A stretch of DNA of 64,000 bases from assembly GCA_025499625.1 (NCBI GenBank), contig JAFMVD010000020.1, positions 24,662 through 88,661 on the forward strand. Direction: 5' to 3'. Position 1 is the stretch's first letter. Each line of letters starts with the position of its first letter. Source of the stretch: Carboxylicivirga fragile. GTDB taxonomy: Bacteria > Bacteroidota > Bacteroidia > Bacteroidales > Marinilabiliaceae. A program made the position numbers and the translations under genes. This document shows, in pieces, positions 55,441 through 63,907 of the stretch. The notes under the pieces were generated by a model that saw only the letters and a list, made by a program, of their open reading frames with translations, made no database searches and was not told the origin of the DNA.

Positions 55441-55777
55441 CGATAGACCGATCTCGTAAAACACTTATTTGCTTCTTGTTATAATTTCATTTTTAATTAG
55501 GTCACCTACTTTCATAAATCATTATTTTTCAATTAAATACTACGCATTCTTATCTAAAATGCAACAAATTAAGTCACAATTAATTTTCTACCATTTTAAT
55601 ATGATGGTATTAAAAAGCAAATTGGGTGTGTATAAATTTATAAGCTAAACTTTTCATCAATTAATAATTATTTAAGTTATACATGAAGCATATCATTTTA
55701 GAGAGAGATATTTCATGTATATTTGAATGTTTTTCCTTATTCAATACATATTATTGATATACATTAAATATTATAAA
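55441..55777. other. 337-nt gene-free left end of the tRNA island
   Basis: Very AT-rich DNA with no ORF of note and no recognisable RNA. It starts directly at the break point of the truncated tRNA-Pro copy. Confidence 0.5.
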
Positions 55778-56988
55778 ATGAACATCCCTAAACATATAAT
55801 CCCAAGAGATAACTATACATCCAAAATTAAACCTTTTATAAATACCTCATTAATAAAAGTATTAACGGGTCAAAGACGCGTTGGAAAATCTTACCTCCTT
55901 TACCAGTTAATCAATCTTATATCTGAACAGAACGACAAAAGCAATATCATATTTATTAATCTTGAAGATTTGGCATTTGACTTCATCAAGAATGCAAATG
56001 ATTTAAATGATTATGTGACTCAGCATTTATCATCAACAGAACGCAATTATTTATTTATTGATGAAATCCAAGACATAGAAGACTTTGAAAAAGCTTTACG
56101 TTCGCTAGCTTTAAATGAGAACCTTGATATTTATATTACAGGTAGTAATGCTAAAATGCTTTCTGGCGAATTAGCAAGCACATTAAGTGGCAGGTATATA
56201 GAATTTAATATTTATAGTTTATCCTATCCTGAATTTTTGACATTTCATTCCCTTGATGATGCCGACGAAAGTTTAGGAATGTATATGAAATACGGTGGGC
56301 TCCCCTACATTACAAATCTCCCTCTTAATGACGATGTCATATTTGAATACCTCAAAAATATATACAGCACTATTATATATCGAGATGTTGTAAGCCGTTA
56401 CAATTTAAGAAATACTCATTTTCTTGAGGTTTAGTTATATTTCTGGCAGATAATGTTGGCAGCCTCTTTTCTGCGAAAAAGATTAGTGACTTTTTAAAAT
56501 CTCAAAAGGTCAATATTTCCTCACAACAAATTCAGAATTACATCAAATACCTATCCAGTGCTTTTATTATTCTACCAGCCCGGCGCTATGACATTATCGG
56601 TAAAAGGATTTTTGAAATTGGTGAAAAATATTTCTTTGAAAATATCGGAATTCGTAATGCCATTATAGGCTATAAAGCTAATGATATTGGCAAAATCCTA
56701 GAGAACATAGTTTATAATCATCTATTGTTTTGTGGGTTTTCGGTAAAAATTGGGGTATTGAACGCACAGGAGGTTGATTTTATTTGCGAAAGAAAAAATG
56801 AAAAAATGTATGTACAAGTTAGCTATCTGTTAAGTAATGAAAACACTATTCAAAGAGAGTTTGGTAACCTTCTAAAAATTTCTGACAACCACTCTAAAAT
56901 GGTAGTTTCGATGGATAAGTTTGCTGGTGAGGGCTACGATGGAATAAAGCATATCTATATTAGAGATTTTCTAAAGACCATGCTTTAG
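55778..56988 (+). pseudogene. AAA ATPase with DUF4143 domain, frameshifted
   Basis: A relative of the AAA_14/DUF4143 ATPases common on mobile or horizontally acquired DNA. The first frame, from ATG 55778, has Walker A as TGQRRVGKSYLLYQLI, Walker B as YLFIDEIQDIEDFEKALR, the sensor ITGSNAKMLSGELASTLSG and the start of DUF4143 (KYGGLPYITNLPLND, YRDVVSRYNLRNTHFLE). It stops at TAG 56434. From about 56427 the next frame continues the same protein without a break: LVIFLADNVGSLFSAKKIS, RRYDIIGKRIFEIGEKYYFE and the nuclease-like QEVDFICERKNEKMYVQVSY, to the TAG at 56986-56988. A single missing base near 56426 explains it. It may be a true pseudogene, two proteins, or a sequencing error. Confidence 0.85.
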
Positions 56989-57050
56989 TTAAGCAAGATT
57001 TCAGAACACCGTAAAAGATGAACTAATTATACCAATCAACAGTTGAAACT

Positions 57051-57119
57051 GTCATTTCATAAAACTAAAAAAGCTCATAAATCTTACGATCTATGAGCTT
57101 TTTTGTCGGGGTACCAGGA
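57051..57119. repeat. Right copy of the 70-bp repeat, containing the real tRNA-Pro 3' end
   Basis: Direct repeat of 55370-55440, in the same orientation, about 85% alike by eye. It includes the terminator hairpin and the 12 bases GGGGTACCAGGA that belong to the intact tRNA-Pro. The two copies bound the 1.6-kb ATPase island. Confidence 0.85.
57067..57104 (-). terminator. Terminator of the tRNA cluster
   Basis: AAAAAAGCTCATA and TATGAGCTTTTTT form a 13-bp stem with a 12-nt loop, directly after the 3' end of tRNA-Pro copy A; A- and T-runs make it two-way. Confidence 0.85.
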
Positions 57120-57180
57120 TTCGAACCTGGGACCCCCTGGTCCCAAACCAGGTGCGCTAACCGGACTGCGCTACACCCCG
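57106..57180 (-). tRNA. tRNA-Pro(TGG), copy A
   Basis: On the minus strand the 75-nt sequence starts CGGGGTGTAGCGCAG and ends GGTTCGAATCCTGGTACCCCGA. It has a 7-bp acceptor stem with a final G-T pair, D-arm, anticodon loop TTTGGGA (anticodon TGG) and the TTCGAAT T-loop. CCA is not encoded. Confidence 0.96.
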
Positions 57181-57219
57181 AATAATACTATCCATAATTT
57201 CAATTCATTTTTCAAATAA

Positions 57220-57246
57220 AAAGAGCTAAGTCAAACAAAGCTCTTT
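57220..57246 (-). terminator. Hairpin between the two tRNA-Pro genes
   Basis: AAAGAGCT and AGCTCTTT form an 8-bp stem with an 11-nt loop between copies A and B. It may be a processing site or a partial terminator. Confidence 0.6.
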
Positions 57247-57252
57247 CTATAG

Positions 57253-57327
57253 TCGGGGTACCAGGATTCGAACCTGGGACCCCCTGGTCCCAAACCAGGT
57301 GCGCTAACCGGACTGCGCTACACCCCG
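57253..57327 (-). tRNA. tRNA-Pro(TGG), copy B
   Basis: The 75-nt sequence appears identical to copy A, from the discriminator base to the 5' end, again with anticodon TGG. The two genes are 72 nt apart, which indicates a tandem duplication. Confidence 0.96.
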
Positions 57328-57350
57328 AATAATGAATTTCAACTTAAATG

Positions 57351-57437
57351 CGGAGGGAGGGGGATTCGAACCCCCGGTACGGTTGCCCGTACGTCAGTTT
57401 AGCAAACTGGTGGTTTCAGCCACTCACCCATCTCTCC
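57351..57437 (-). tRNA. tRNA-Ser(GCT)
   Basis: An 87-nt class II tRNA with a long variable arm (GTACGGGCAACCGTAC). The 5' end is GGAGAGATGGGTGAGTGG, the anticodon loop holds GCT, and the 3' end is TCCCTCC plus the discriminator G. The fifth acceptor pair reads A-C rather than A-T. Confidence 0.94.
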
Positions 57438-57616
57438 TTTTTTCCTTAACTTTTTAAGGGCAACAATCGCATCAAGCTCCTCTATCCTACACCCCCTTTG
57501 CAATTGCGTTTGCAAAAGTAAGAAATAGTATCATAACTCCAAACACTTTTCTGAAAAATTAGACACTTTTTCTCACTCAATTTTCGACAAGCTTTTTAAC
57601 TGTTTAAAAGTCAAAA

Positions 57617-57639
57617 AAAAAGCTCCCTTCGGAGCTTTT
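57617..57639 (-). terminator. Terminator of the clpS-nfeD-floA operon
   Basis: AAAAGCTCC and GGAGCTTTT form a 9-bp stem with a 4-nt loop. On the minus strand it is followed by TTTTTTT, and it lies just after the floA stop. Confidence 0.88.
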
Positions 57640-57644
57640 AATTT

Positions 57645-58631
57645 TTAACTATCTTTTTTTGGAGGTTTTGTTCCTGGTTTCGAAATTGAATCGCGCATGG
57701 CGGTATCTGCTTCAATATTTTTATACTTCAGATAATCCATTACACCTAAATTTCCCGAACGGAATGCTTCTGCCAATGCCTTTGGCACCTCTGCTTCTGC
57801 TTCAATAACTTTTGCACGAGCTTCCTGTGCTTTTGCCTTCATCTCTTGCTCAACAGCTACAGCCATCGCTCTACGTTCCTCAGCTTTCGCCTGAGCAATG
57901 TTCTTGTCAGCATCAGCCTGATCAATTTGTAATCCTGCTCCAATGTTTTTACCTATATCAATATCAGCAATATCAATTGATAAAATCTCAAAAGCCGTTC
58001 CAGCATCCAAGCCTTTCTCCAATACTACTTTAGAAATTGAATCAGGGTTTTCAAGCACTGCCTTATGCGAAATTGACGAACCAATAGAAGATACAATACC
58101 CTCTCCTACTCTTGCTAATACAGTTTCTTCACCAGCACCACCAACTAATTGTTTGATACTTGCACGAACAGTCACACGCGCTTTAGCAATTAACTGAATA
58201 CCATCTTTGGCAACAGCTGCTACAGGTGGCGTGTCAATCACCTTGGGATTAACCGACATCTGAACAGCCTCAAACACATCGCGACCAGCTAAATCAATAG
58301 CTGTAGCTGTTTGAAAATTCAAATCAATATTTGCTTTAGCAGCCGAAACAAGAGCATGCACCACACTTTCGATGTGACCTCCTGCCAAATAATGCGCTTC
58401 TAACTCATCACGCTTAATTTCGGCTAAACCAGCTTTTGTGGCTTCAATCAATGCCCGGACAATAACACCTGGAGGCACCTTACGAATACGCATTAATACC
58501 AACTGCAATAATGAAATACGCACACCTGACACTAAGGCTGAAAACCAAAGTAAAATAGGTACATAATACAAAAAAAGAAAAGAGACAACTATAATTGCCG
58601 CTATCAAAAATATGGGGGCTAAACCAGCCAT
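57645..58631 (-). CDS. floA: Flotillin-like protein FloA
   Basis: A membrane-raft scaffold protein of the FloA (YqfA) family, 328 residues. The N-terminus carries two hydrophobic stretches ([20 protein letters not shown] and [20 protein letters not shown]). A PHB/SPFH-like domain (about 60-230) includes [40 protein letters not shown] sequence and [21 protein letters not shown] helical, Ala/Glu-rich coiled-coil C-terminus follows ([20 protein letters not shown]), then a basic-proline tail. Flotillins organise membrane microdomains and assist other membrane proteins. The nfeD gene, the classical partner, lies 5 nt upstream. Confidence 0.95.
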   Translation of the reverse strand: MAGLAPIFLIAAIIVVSFLFLYYVPILLWFSALVSGVRISLLQLVLMRIRKVPPGVIVRALIEATKAGLAEIKRDELEAHYLAGGHIESVVHALVSAAKANIDLNFQTATAIDLAGRDVFEAVQMSVNPKVIDTPPVAAVAKDGIQLIAKARVTVRASIKQLVGGAGEETVLARVGEGIVSSIGSSISHKAVLENPDSISKVVLEKGLDAGTAFEILSIDIADIDIGKNIGAGLQIDQADADKNIAQAKAEERRAMAVAVEQEMKAKAQEARAKVIEAEAEVPKALAEAFRSGNLGVMDYLKYKNIEADTAMRDSISKPGTKPPKKDS

Positions 58632-58636
58632 AGAGA

Positions 58637-59104
58637 TTAATTTTTAGGTTTTACAATAACGTATGTTTTATGAACTTTTTCAACAAGAACTTCTGTATTT
58701 TCATCAACAAAATGACCAGGACATCTTCCTTCAATCAATTCGTTGTTAACATTTACTTTTCCCACAGGATTTAATCGAGTAACTGTTACACCTGCATCTC
58801 CAACATGAATATTTTCTTCCTCAACCGTTTCAACCTTACCATCAATACTAGAATGCAGCATAAGGCGATTCCATGTTTTTGAACGAAACGACATCACCAA
58901 CATAATTACGCCAAATAACAATGTAGCAGCTAGTGCCATATTGCCATAGGTAGCACCATACGATGAGTAGGTTAAATATACCCCTCCGGCTGTAAATAGA
59001 AATCCACCTATTCCGGCAACCGTAACTCCAGGAAACACAAAAAACTCCAAGGCTATTAAAAATAATCCGAGTAATACTATAAGAACAATGACCAAAACTG
59101 ACAT
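58637..59104 (-). CDS. NfeD-like membrane protein
   Basis: A 155-residue membrane protein with an N-terminal membrane part of about three to four helices ([56 protein letters not shown]). A C-terminal OB-fold domain follows (about 95-155: [37 protein letters not shown]). This is the short, protease-free NfeD type, which is encoded with flotillins across bacteria and thought to help assemble flotillin rafts. It lies 6 nt after clpS and 5 nt before floA. Confidence 0.92.
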   Translation of the reverse strand: MSVLVIVLIVLLGLFLIALEFFVFPGVTVAGIGGFLFTAGGVYLTYSSYGATYGNMALAATLLFGVIMLVMSFRSKTWNRLMLHSSIDGKVETVEEENIHVGDAGVTVTRLNPVGKVNVNNELIEGRCPGHFVDENTEVLVEKVHKTYVIVKPKN

Positions 59105-59110
59105 AACTAT

Positions 59111-59386
59111 TTAATCAAGGGTTACTGATAACTTCTTCTCCAGAAGCTGTGCTTTTATAGGCAATAATTCATCAAATGAACCAATTTTTATCTGGCATTC
59201 TCCATTGTAATGTGTAAGAAATGCGCATTGCTCAGCCTGAATTGCATCATGCTCACAAATTTCACACAACACATCAATAACATGGTCAAAAGAATTTACA
59301 TCATCATTATGAAGGGTCAGCTTACGTCTTTCCTTATCACTGTCTTCCTGATTATGCTCTTCGCTTCGTTTACTAAATGAAACCAT
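59111..59386 (-). CDS. clpS: ClpS-type adaptor of the Clp protease
   Basis: A 91-residue adaptor that delivers N-degron substrates to the ClpAP-type protease. After a charged, disordered N-terminus (about 1-22) the ClpS core is seen: LTLHNDDVNSFDHVIDVLCE with the N-degron pocket residues NDD, the helix AIQAEQCAFLTHYNGECQIK with the pocket histidine, and the C-terminal helix PIKAQLLEKKLSVTLD. It is the first gene of the clpS-nfeD-floA operon. The link between protein degradation and the membrane-raft genes is a conserved-looking but unexplained arrangement. Confidence 0.9.
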   Translation of the reverse strand: MVSFSKRSEEHNQEDSDKERRKLTLHNDDVNSFDHVIDVLCEICEHDAIQAEQCAFLTHYNGECQIKIGSFDELLPIKAQLLEKKLSVTLD

Positions 59387-59537
59387 TTTTATTAAAGTTT
59401 CTCTAAATTAAGTTGTTTTTTTTGTGAAAAACTAATCTATTAGTGGGTTTCACTCCCGATAATCGCAAATAAAATAATACTAAGATTCTCGACATAAAAT
59501 CAAATAGCAAAACACAAACCCATGCCAATCGTGCGTA

Positions 59538-62024
59538 TTATTTCTTTAAATCATTTGTCAGGTTGATCTGCTTTCCTTCTTTAAAAACGACAACAAAAGC
59601 ACCATTAAAACCAGCCTCCCTAACTTTAGCCAATTCTTTGGCAGCCGCACTATAAGTTGGATAACTTCCTGAAAAATATTTTGTCAACTCTTTTCCCGCA
59701 ATAGGAACTTTACTTATGGTTGGGATTTTACTTAATGCATCAGCATTTGGCTCATTCCTGAAAACACCAATCTGAATACGATACTCATGTTGATCCTTCT
59801 TCAACTCTTTTTCAACAACTTCTATTACCGGTGCAACAGCAGCTACTTCAGTTTTAGTATTCCCATGAAGCTCTTGATAGGTCTTCTGAGCTTTACCCGC
59901 ATCTTTCGACTCTCCGTTAGCATCAGATAAAACACTTCCCTCTCTTAAAAGGTCAACATACGAAAACAAAGCTCCTTCCTGCTCCTGCACACCTGAGCGC
60001 TTAAGTGCCCCGGCTTTTTCGAAACGTTCAATATCGAAGCCCAACATTGGATTGGTCATTTCCTTGGCCTGACGAAAATAACCATTAGCAGCTGATTGCG
60101 GCACCTCTAAAAATGTGAAATCCTTAGTTGGCTGACTAGCGCTTACTCCTGTTATTTTTGAACGATATATACGGTACTTTTCATCAAGCGAACTATGATA
60201 TACCTTAAGAGCAGTTAACTTCAACTCCTTCGATTTCTCAATCATACCGGCAGCAATCGTTTGCTCTTCCTCAATCGTATCACGTTTTTTGAAAGGCGAA
60301 GAAACAACAGGCACCACTTGCGATGGTTGATTGGATGCATTTTCCAATAACTGCGATGATTCTAAAGTTAAAATATTACCCCAAATATAAAGTGAATCAG
60401 CTTGCTTAAGTTTCTGTATCTCATCTTCAGAAAATAAAGCTGCGTACATCAATTCCAACTCATCTAAACGGCGTTTAAACTCTTCATCGGTATAAAAGGT
60501 ATATTCTTCAGGTATCAACACTTCAGCCAAGGCCGAACTTGACTTATCCTTCACCTTCACCTGACTTGGCGCTGTATATCTACCTTGACGAACCAATTCT
60601 TTTATCCGAGTAACTTCAACAATTCGCGCATTATTAAAACTTTGCTCAATTTTTCCGTCCAATCCATAAACTTGTTTCTCAAGGGATAAAATATCGTTCA
60701 CCAACATGGCTCGCTCTGTTTCTGATTTAGTTCGTGCATATCGCTCACGCTTACCGGTCATTAACATTGAGAGACTATCTTTTTGCAGGCTTAACTGTTG
60801 CCCAGACACAAATAATGCTTTTGCCTCATCGCTTTTAAAATGCGACAACTCACTATACACAAGGGTATCAGCTACCATGTACGAAAATGTACCTCTTTTG
60901 CTGCCTCCTTTACTTTTCGAACGAGCCTTTCCATTGGCACCCGTGTTTTTTACACTTTCTTCTGACAACTCAAGAGCAGCAATGGCCTTGACTTCATTCA
61001 TATCTGAAACGAGGTTTTTAACAACAGAATCATCCCATTTCAGTTCATATACCATCACTAAACTATCATTAGTTTCACGATTAGAAGCAAAATAGGCAAT
61101 GGATTTAAACTCATCACTTACAAACAGGTAATCATCCTTTGGAGAATTAAAGGGAATGCCCATATTTACAGGCTCAGAAAATGATTTACTTTGTGCATCG
61201 TAAACGGTCTTATAAATATCGTAACCACCAATACCTCCTTCGCGATTTGACGAAAAAAACAAGGTAGAACCATCGATTTGCAAGAACGGATGAATATCAT
61301 CGGCATCGGAATTAATAGAAGACAAGGCCTTACTGTCTCCCCATCCATCCAGCAATTTTTCCATTTTATAAAGGTCACCATTCTTAGACAATTCATCTTT
61401 CATTGAAAAATAAACCTCATCACCTCTTTCTGTCAGATATAAAATCCCCTCAGGATCAACACCAGCTTCAAAGAAATCCTTATTTCGAGTCACCTGACCA
61501 ACATCGGCAACAGGATGGTAATAATCTAAAAGATCAGCGATTGCTAATGTGTCTCTTGCATACACATCCAAGTGATAAACCTTACTTGAATATCGGCGAC
61601 CAACTTCGCATTGCAATTTATACAGCTCAGCCCTTTCATTTCGAATATCAGATGTGCTTGCATACTTCAAGAAACGCGTATACTGAACAATAGCCTCATC
61701 AAACGAATAACTCAATTGATAAGCTCTACCCAAATAATAATACGCATCGCGACTGACGCCTTTTACTGCTGCATACTTCAATCGCTTTACGGCTTCTGAA
61801 ATATTCCTATTAAGCTGCAATAAACAAATGCCATAATAATAATTGTACTTAGCTTCTCTATCGTATTTACCTAGCAGATATGAATACGCCTTTTCAGCTT
61901 CAACGTAATCTTTACTGCGAAATATTTCAAGTGCTTGTTTCGAAGAATAAGTTGTTTGCGCCTCAAGGGACATTGAAAACAACAACATTATTAATAAACC
62001 CAAGAATCCTTTTCTAATCAACAT
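59538..62024 (-). CDS. TPR / PD40 / SPOR domain envelope protein
   Basis: An 828-residue exported protein with a signal peptide (FLGLLIMLLFSMSLEAQ). TPR repeats (about 25-135: YNYYYGICLLQLNRNISEAV, DAYYYLGRAYQLSYSFDEAI) lead into a PD40 beta-propeller part (about 165-330; DIHPFLQIDGSTLFFSSNRE and GGIGGYDIYKT). A long helical, low-complexity middle (about 340-740) ends in a C-terminal SPOR domain (about 750-820: EYRIQIGVFRNEPNADALSK, YPTYSAAAKELAKV), which binds denuded peptidoglycan glycans. TPR plus PD40 with a peptidoglycan-binding end is the layout of envelope proteins such as PorE of the T9SS, although PorE ends in an OmpA-like domain. The role here is unproven. It has a -7 element (TAATTTTG) 38 nt upstream. 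Confidence 0.85.
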   Translation of the reverse strand: MLIRKGFLGLLIMLLFSMSLEAQTTYSSKQALEIFRSKDYVEAEKAYSYLLGKYDREAKYNYYYGICLLQLNRNISEAVKRLKYAAVKGVSRDAYYYLGRAYQLSYSFDEAIVQYTRFLKYASTSDIRNERAELYKLQCEVGRRYSSKVYHLDVYARDTLAIADLLDYYHPVADVGQVTRNKDFFEAGVDPEGILYLTERGDEVYFSMKDELSKNGDLYKMEKLLDGWGDSKALSSINSDADDIHPFLQIDGSTLFFSSNREGGIGGYDIYKTVYDAQSKSFSEPVNMGIPFNSPKDDYLFVSDEFKSIAYFASNRETNDSLVMVYELKWDDSVVKNLVSDMNEVKAIAALELSEESVKNTGANGKARSKSKGGSKRGTFSYMVADTLVYSELSHFKSDEAKALFVSGQQLSLQKDSLSMLMTGKRERYARTKSETERAMLVNDILSLEKQVYGLDGKIEQSFNNARIVEVTRIKELVRQGRYTAPSQVKVKDKSSSALAEVLIPEEYTFYTDEEFKRRLDELELMYAALFSEDEIQKLKQADSLYIWGNILTLESSQLLENASNQPSQVVPVVSSPFKKRDTIEEEQTIAAGMIEKSKELKLTALKVYHSSLDEKYRIYRSKITGVSASQPTKDFTFLEVPQSAANGYFRQAKEMTNPMLGFDIERFEKAGALKRSGVQEQEGALFSYVDLLREGSVLSDANGESKDAGKAQKTYQELHGNTKTEVAAVAPVIEVVEKELKKDQHEYRIQIGVFRNEPNADALSKIPTISKVPIAGKELTKYFSGSYPTYSAAAKELAKVREAGFNGAFVVVFKEGKQINLTNDLKK

Positions 62025-62061
62025 ATCTTCCTAATCTTTTCGTATCTATGAATTGGCAGCC

Positions 62062-62069
62062 CAAAATTA
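62062..62069 (-). promoter_or_regulatory. -7 element for the TPR/PD40/SPOR gene
   Basis: The minus strand reads TAATTTTG, an exact TAnnTTTG match, 38 nt before the ATG at 62024. Confidence 0.5.
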
Positions 62070-62326
62070 AGCATTCGCAACGAAATACACCGCCAATAGG
62101 CAATTTAATATCTTTCTACGCACAGCAACTTACCATAAACTTAATAGCTCCAAAGCTTAAACACAAATTTTTATATAAACACTCATTCGTTTTATACCCA
62201 TTCATTTTACTCAACAAAGGATAAAAGCATTGTGCACAAGCGCTAACAAGACAGCTAAGCCTACTGAAACATTGACTGTTAATAACTTTTGAACCATGTC
62301 CTCCATTAATCGTTGTTTATTTAAAT

Positions 62327-62334
62327 ATATTTGT
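62327..62334 (+). promoter_or_regulatory. -7 element for bcp-recA
   Basis: TATATTTG is an exact TAnnTTTG match 19 nt before the bcp ATG at 62354. Confidence 0.55.
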
Positions 62335-62353
62335 AACAATTAATAAAAAGTAT

Positions 62354-62815
62354 ATGTCAGTATTAAAAGAAGGTGATAAGGCTCCTGTTTTTCAAGGTCT
62401 GAATCAGGACGAAAAAAACATTAGTCTAAGCGATTATAAGGGACAAAAGGTAATTCTATACTTTTACCCAAAGGATAACACACCTGGATGTACAGCAGAA
62501 TCGTGCAATCTAAGTGATAACTATGATGAATTGACGAAACAAGGATTTGTAGTAATTGGTGTCAGCCCTGACAGCATCGCATCCCATCAAAAATTCATTG
62601 CTAAACACAGTCTGCGTTTTAATCTCATTGCTGACACCGAAAAAATAATACTGGAACAATACAATGCTTGGGGCGAGAAAAAAATGTACGGAAGAACCTA
62701 CATGGGAGTGCTTCGCAAAACCTTTATTATTGATGAAAATGGTGTTATTATTAAAATATTTGAAAAAGTAAAGACTAAAGACCACACCAATCAAATACTT
62801 AGTGAGCTTGCATAA
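62354..62815 (+). CDS. bcp: Thiol peroxidase of the Bcp/PrxQ family
   Basis: A cytoplasmic peroxiredoxin that reduces hydrogen and organic peroxides with thioredoxin. The peroxidatic cysteine C46 lies in FYPKDNTPGCTAES, and the resolving cysteine C51 is five residues on, so it is the atypical 2-Cys PrxQ form. The following SPDSIASHQKFIAKHSLRFN and the arginine in KMYGRTYMGVLRKTFIID are normal. Length (153) is typical. It is probably read together with recA, 43 nt downstream, which would link peroxide defence and DNA repair. Confidence 0.95.
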   Translation: MSVLKEGDKAPVFQGLNQDEKNISLSDYKGQKVILYFYPKDNTPGCTAESCNLSDNYDELTKQGFVVIGVSPDSIASHQKFIAKHSLRFNLIADTEKIILEQYNAWGEKKMYGRTYMGVLRKTFIIDENGVIIKIFEKVKTKDHTNQILSELA

Positions 62816-62858
62816 GTACACCTTGACTAAATGAAGAAACAGAAAAATATATAGTACA

Positions 62859-63878
62859 ATGGCAGAAAAAGATAAAAAGGACAACAAAGTAAATCAGGAA
62901 AAACTGAAAGCGCTCCAGTTAACGATGGACAAGATTGACAAAACCTATGGCAAGGGTACTATCATGAAAATGGATGACAATTCAGTTCAAGATATCCCGG
63001 TTATCCCGACAGGTTCAATTGCTTTAAACTTAGCACTTGGTGTTGGTGGTCTTCCACGCGGTAGAGTTATAGAAATATACGGCCCTGAATCATCTGGTAA
63101 AACAACCTTAGCTATCCATGCCATTGCTGAAGCTCAAAAACAAGGTGGAATTGCAGCATTTATTGATGCAGAGCATGCCTTCGATCGCTTCTATGCAGAG
63201 AAACTAGGCGTTGATTTGGAAAACCTGTTAATTTCCCAGCCAGATAATGGTGAGCAAGCTTTAGAAATTGCTGATCAATTAATTAGCTCTTCTGCCATTG
63301 ATATTATCGTTATTGATTCGGTAGCAGCACTTACACCTAAAGCAGAGATTGAAGGAGATATGGGTGATTCCAGAATGGGATTACAAGCTCGCTTAATGTC
63401 ACAAGCACTTCGTAAACTGACATCTACCATCAACAAAACGAACACCACTTGTATCTTTATCAACCAGTTACGTGAAAAAATTGGAGTGATGTTCGGTAAT
63501 CCTGAAACAACAACTGGTGGTAACGCACTTAAGTTCTATGCTTCTGTTCGTTTAGACATTCGTCGTGTTACGCAGATTAAAGATGGCGAAAATGTAGTTG
63601 GAAGTTTAACTCGCGTGAAAGTTGTGAAAAACAAAGTTGCGCCTCCATTCAAAAAAGCAGAATTTGAAATTCGCTACGGAGAAGGTATCTCAAGGGTTGG
63701 CGAGGTTCTTGACCTTGGAGTTAACCTGGAAATAGTCAAGAAGAGCGGTTCGTGGTTTAGCTATGGCGAAACAAAACTTGGCCAAGGACGTGAGGCTGTT
63801 AAAGAAGTCATCAAAGATAATCCTGAGTTAGCCGAAGAGCTGGAACAAAAAATAATGGCCGCCATTAATACAAAATAA
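62859..63878 (+). CDS. recA: Recombinase A
   Basis: The DNA strand-exchange and SOS co-protease protein. The order of motifs is complete: [20 protein letters not shown], Walker [10 protein letters not shown] (near residue 73), [40 protein letters not shown] (Walker B), loop L1 [20 protein letters not shown], loop L2 [26 protein letters not shown] (written in two parts) and the short acidic C-terminus. Length (339) is normal. It follows bcp by 43 nt. No LexA-type box is recognised, but the Bacteroidota SOS box differs and was not searched. Confidence 0.97.
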   Translation: MAEKDKKDNKVNQEKLKALQLTMDKIDKTYGKGTIMKMDDNSVQDIPVIPTGSIALNLALGVGGLPRGRVIEIYGPESSGKTTLAIHAIAEAQKQGGIAAFIDAEHAFDRFYAEKLGVDLENLLISQPDNGEQALEIADQLISSSAIDIIVIDSVAALTPKAEIEGDMGDSRMGLQARLMSQALRKLTSTINKTNTTCIFINQLREKIGVMFGNPETTTGGNALKFYASVRLDIRRVTQIKDGENVVGSLTRVKVVKNKVAPPFKKAEFEIRYGEGISRVGEVLDLGVNLEIVKKSGSWFSYGETKLGQGREAVKEVIKDNPELAEELEQKIMAAINTK

Positions 63879-63907
63879 CACAGCTGTTACTGCATAAAAA
63901 AAACAAT

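Larger units (their letters stand above)
62025..62353. other. 329-nt divergent gap
   Basis: No ORF or RNA gene is seen. It holds the promoters of the SPOR protein gene and of bcp. Confidence 0.5.

Noticed and set aside
55441..57050. Integrase or toxin gene in the tRNA-Pro island
   Set aside because: Both strands were read; only the split AAA/DUF4143 gene is present. No recombinase motif or toxin-sized ORF was found.
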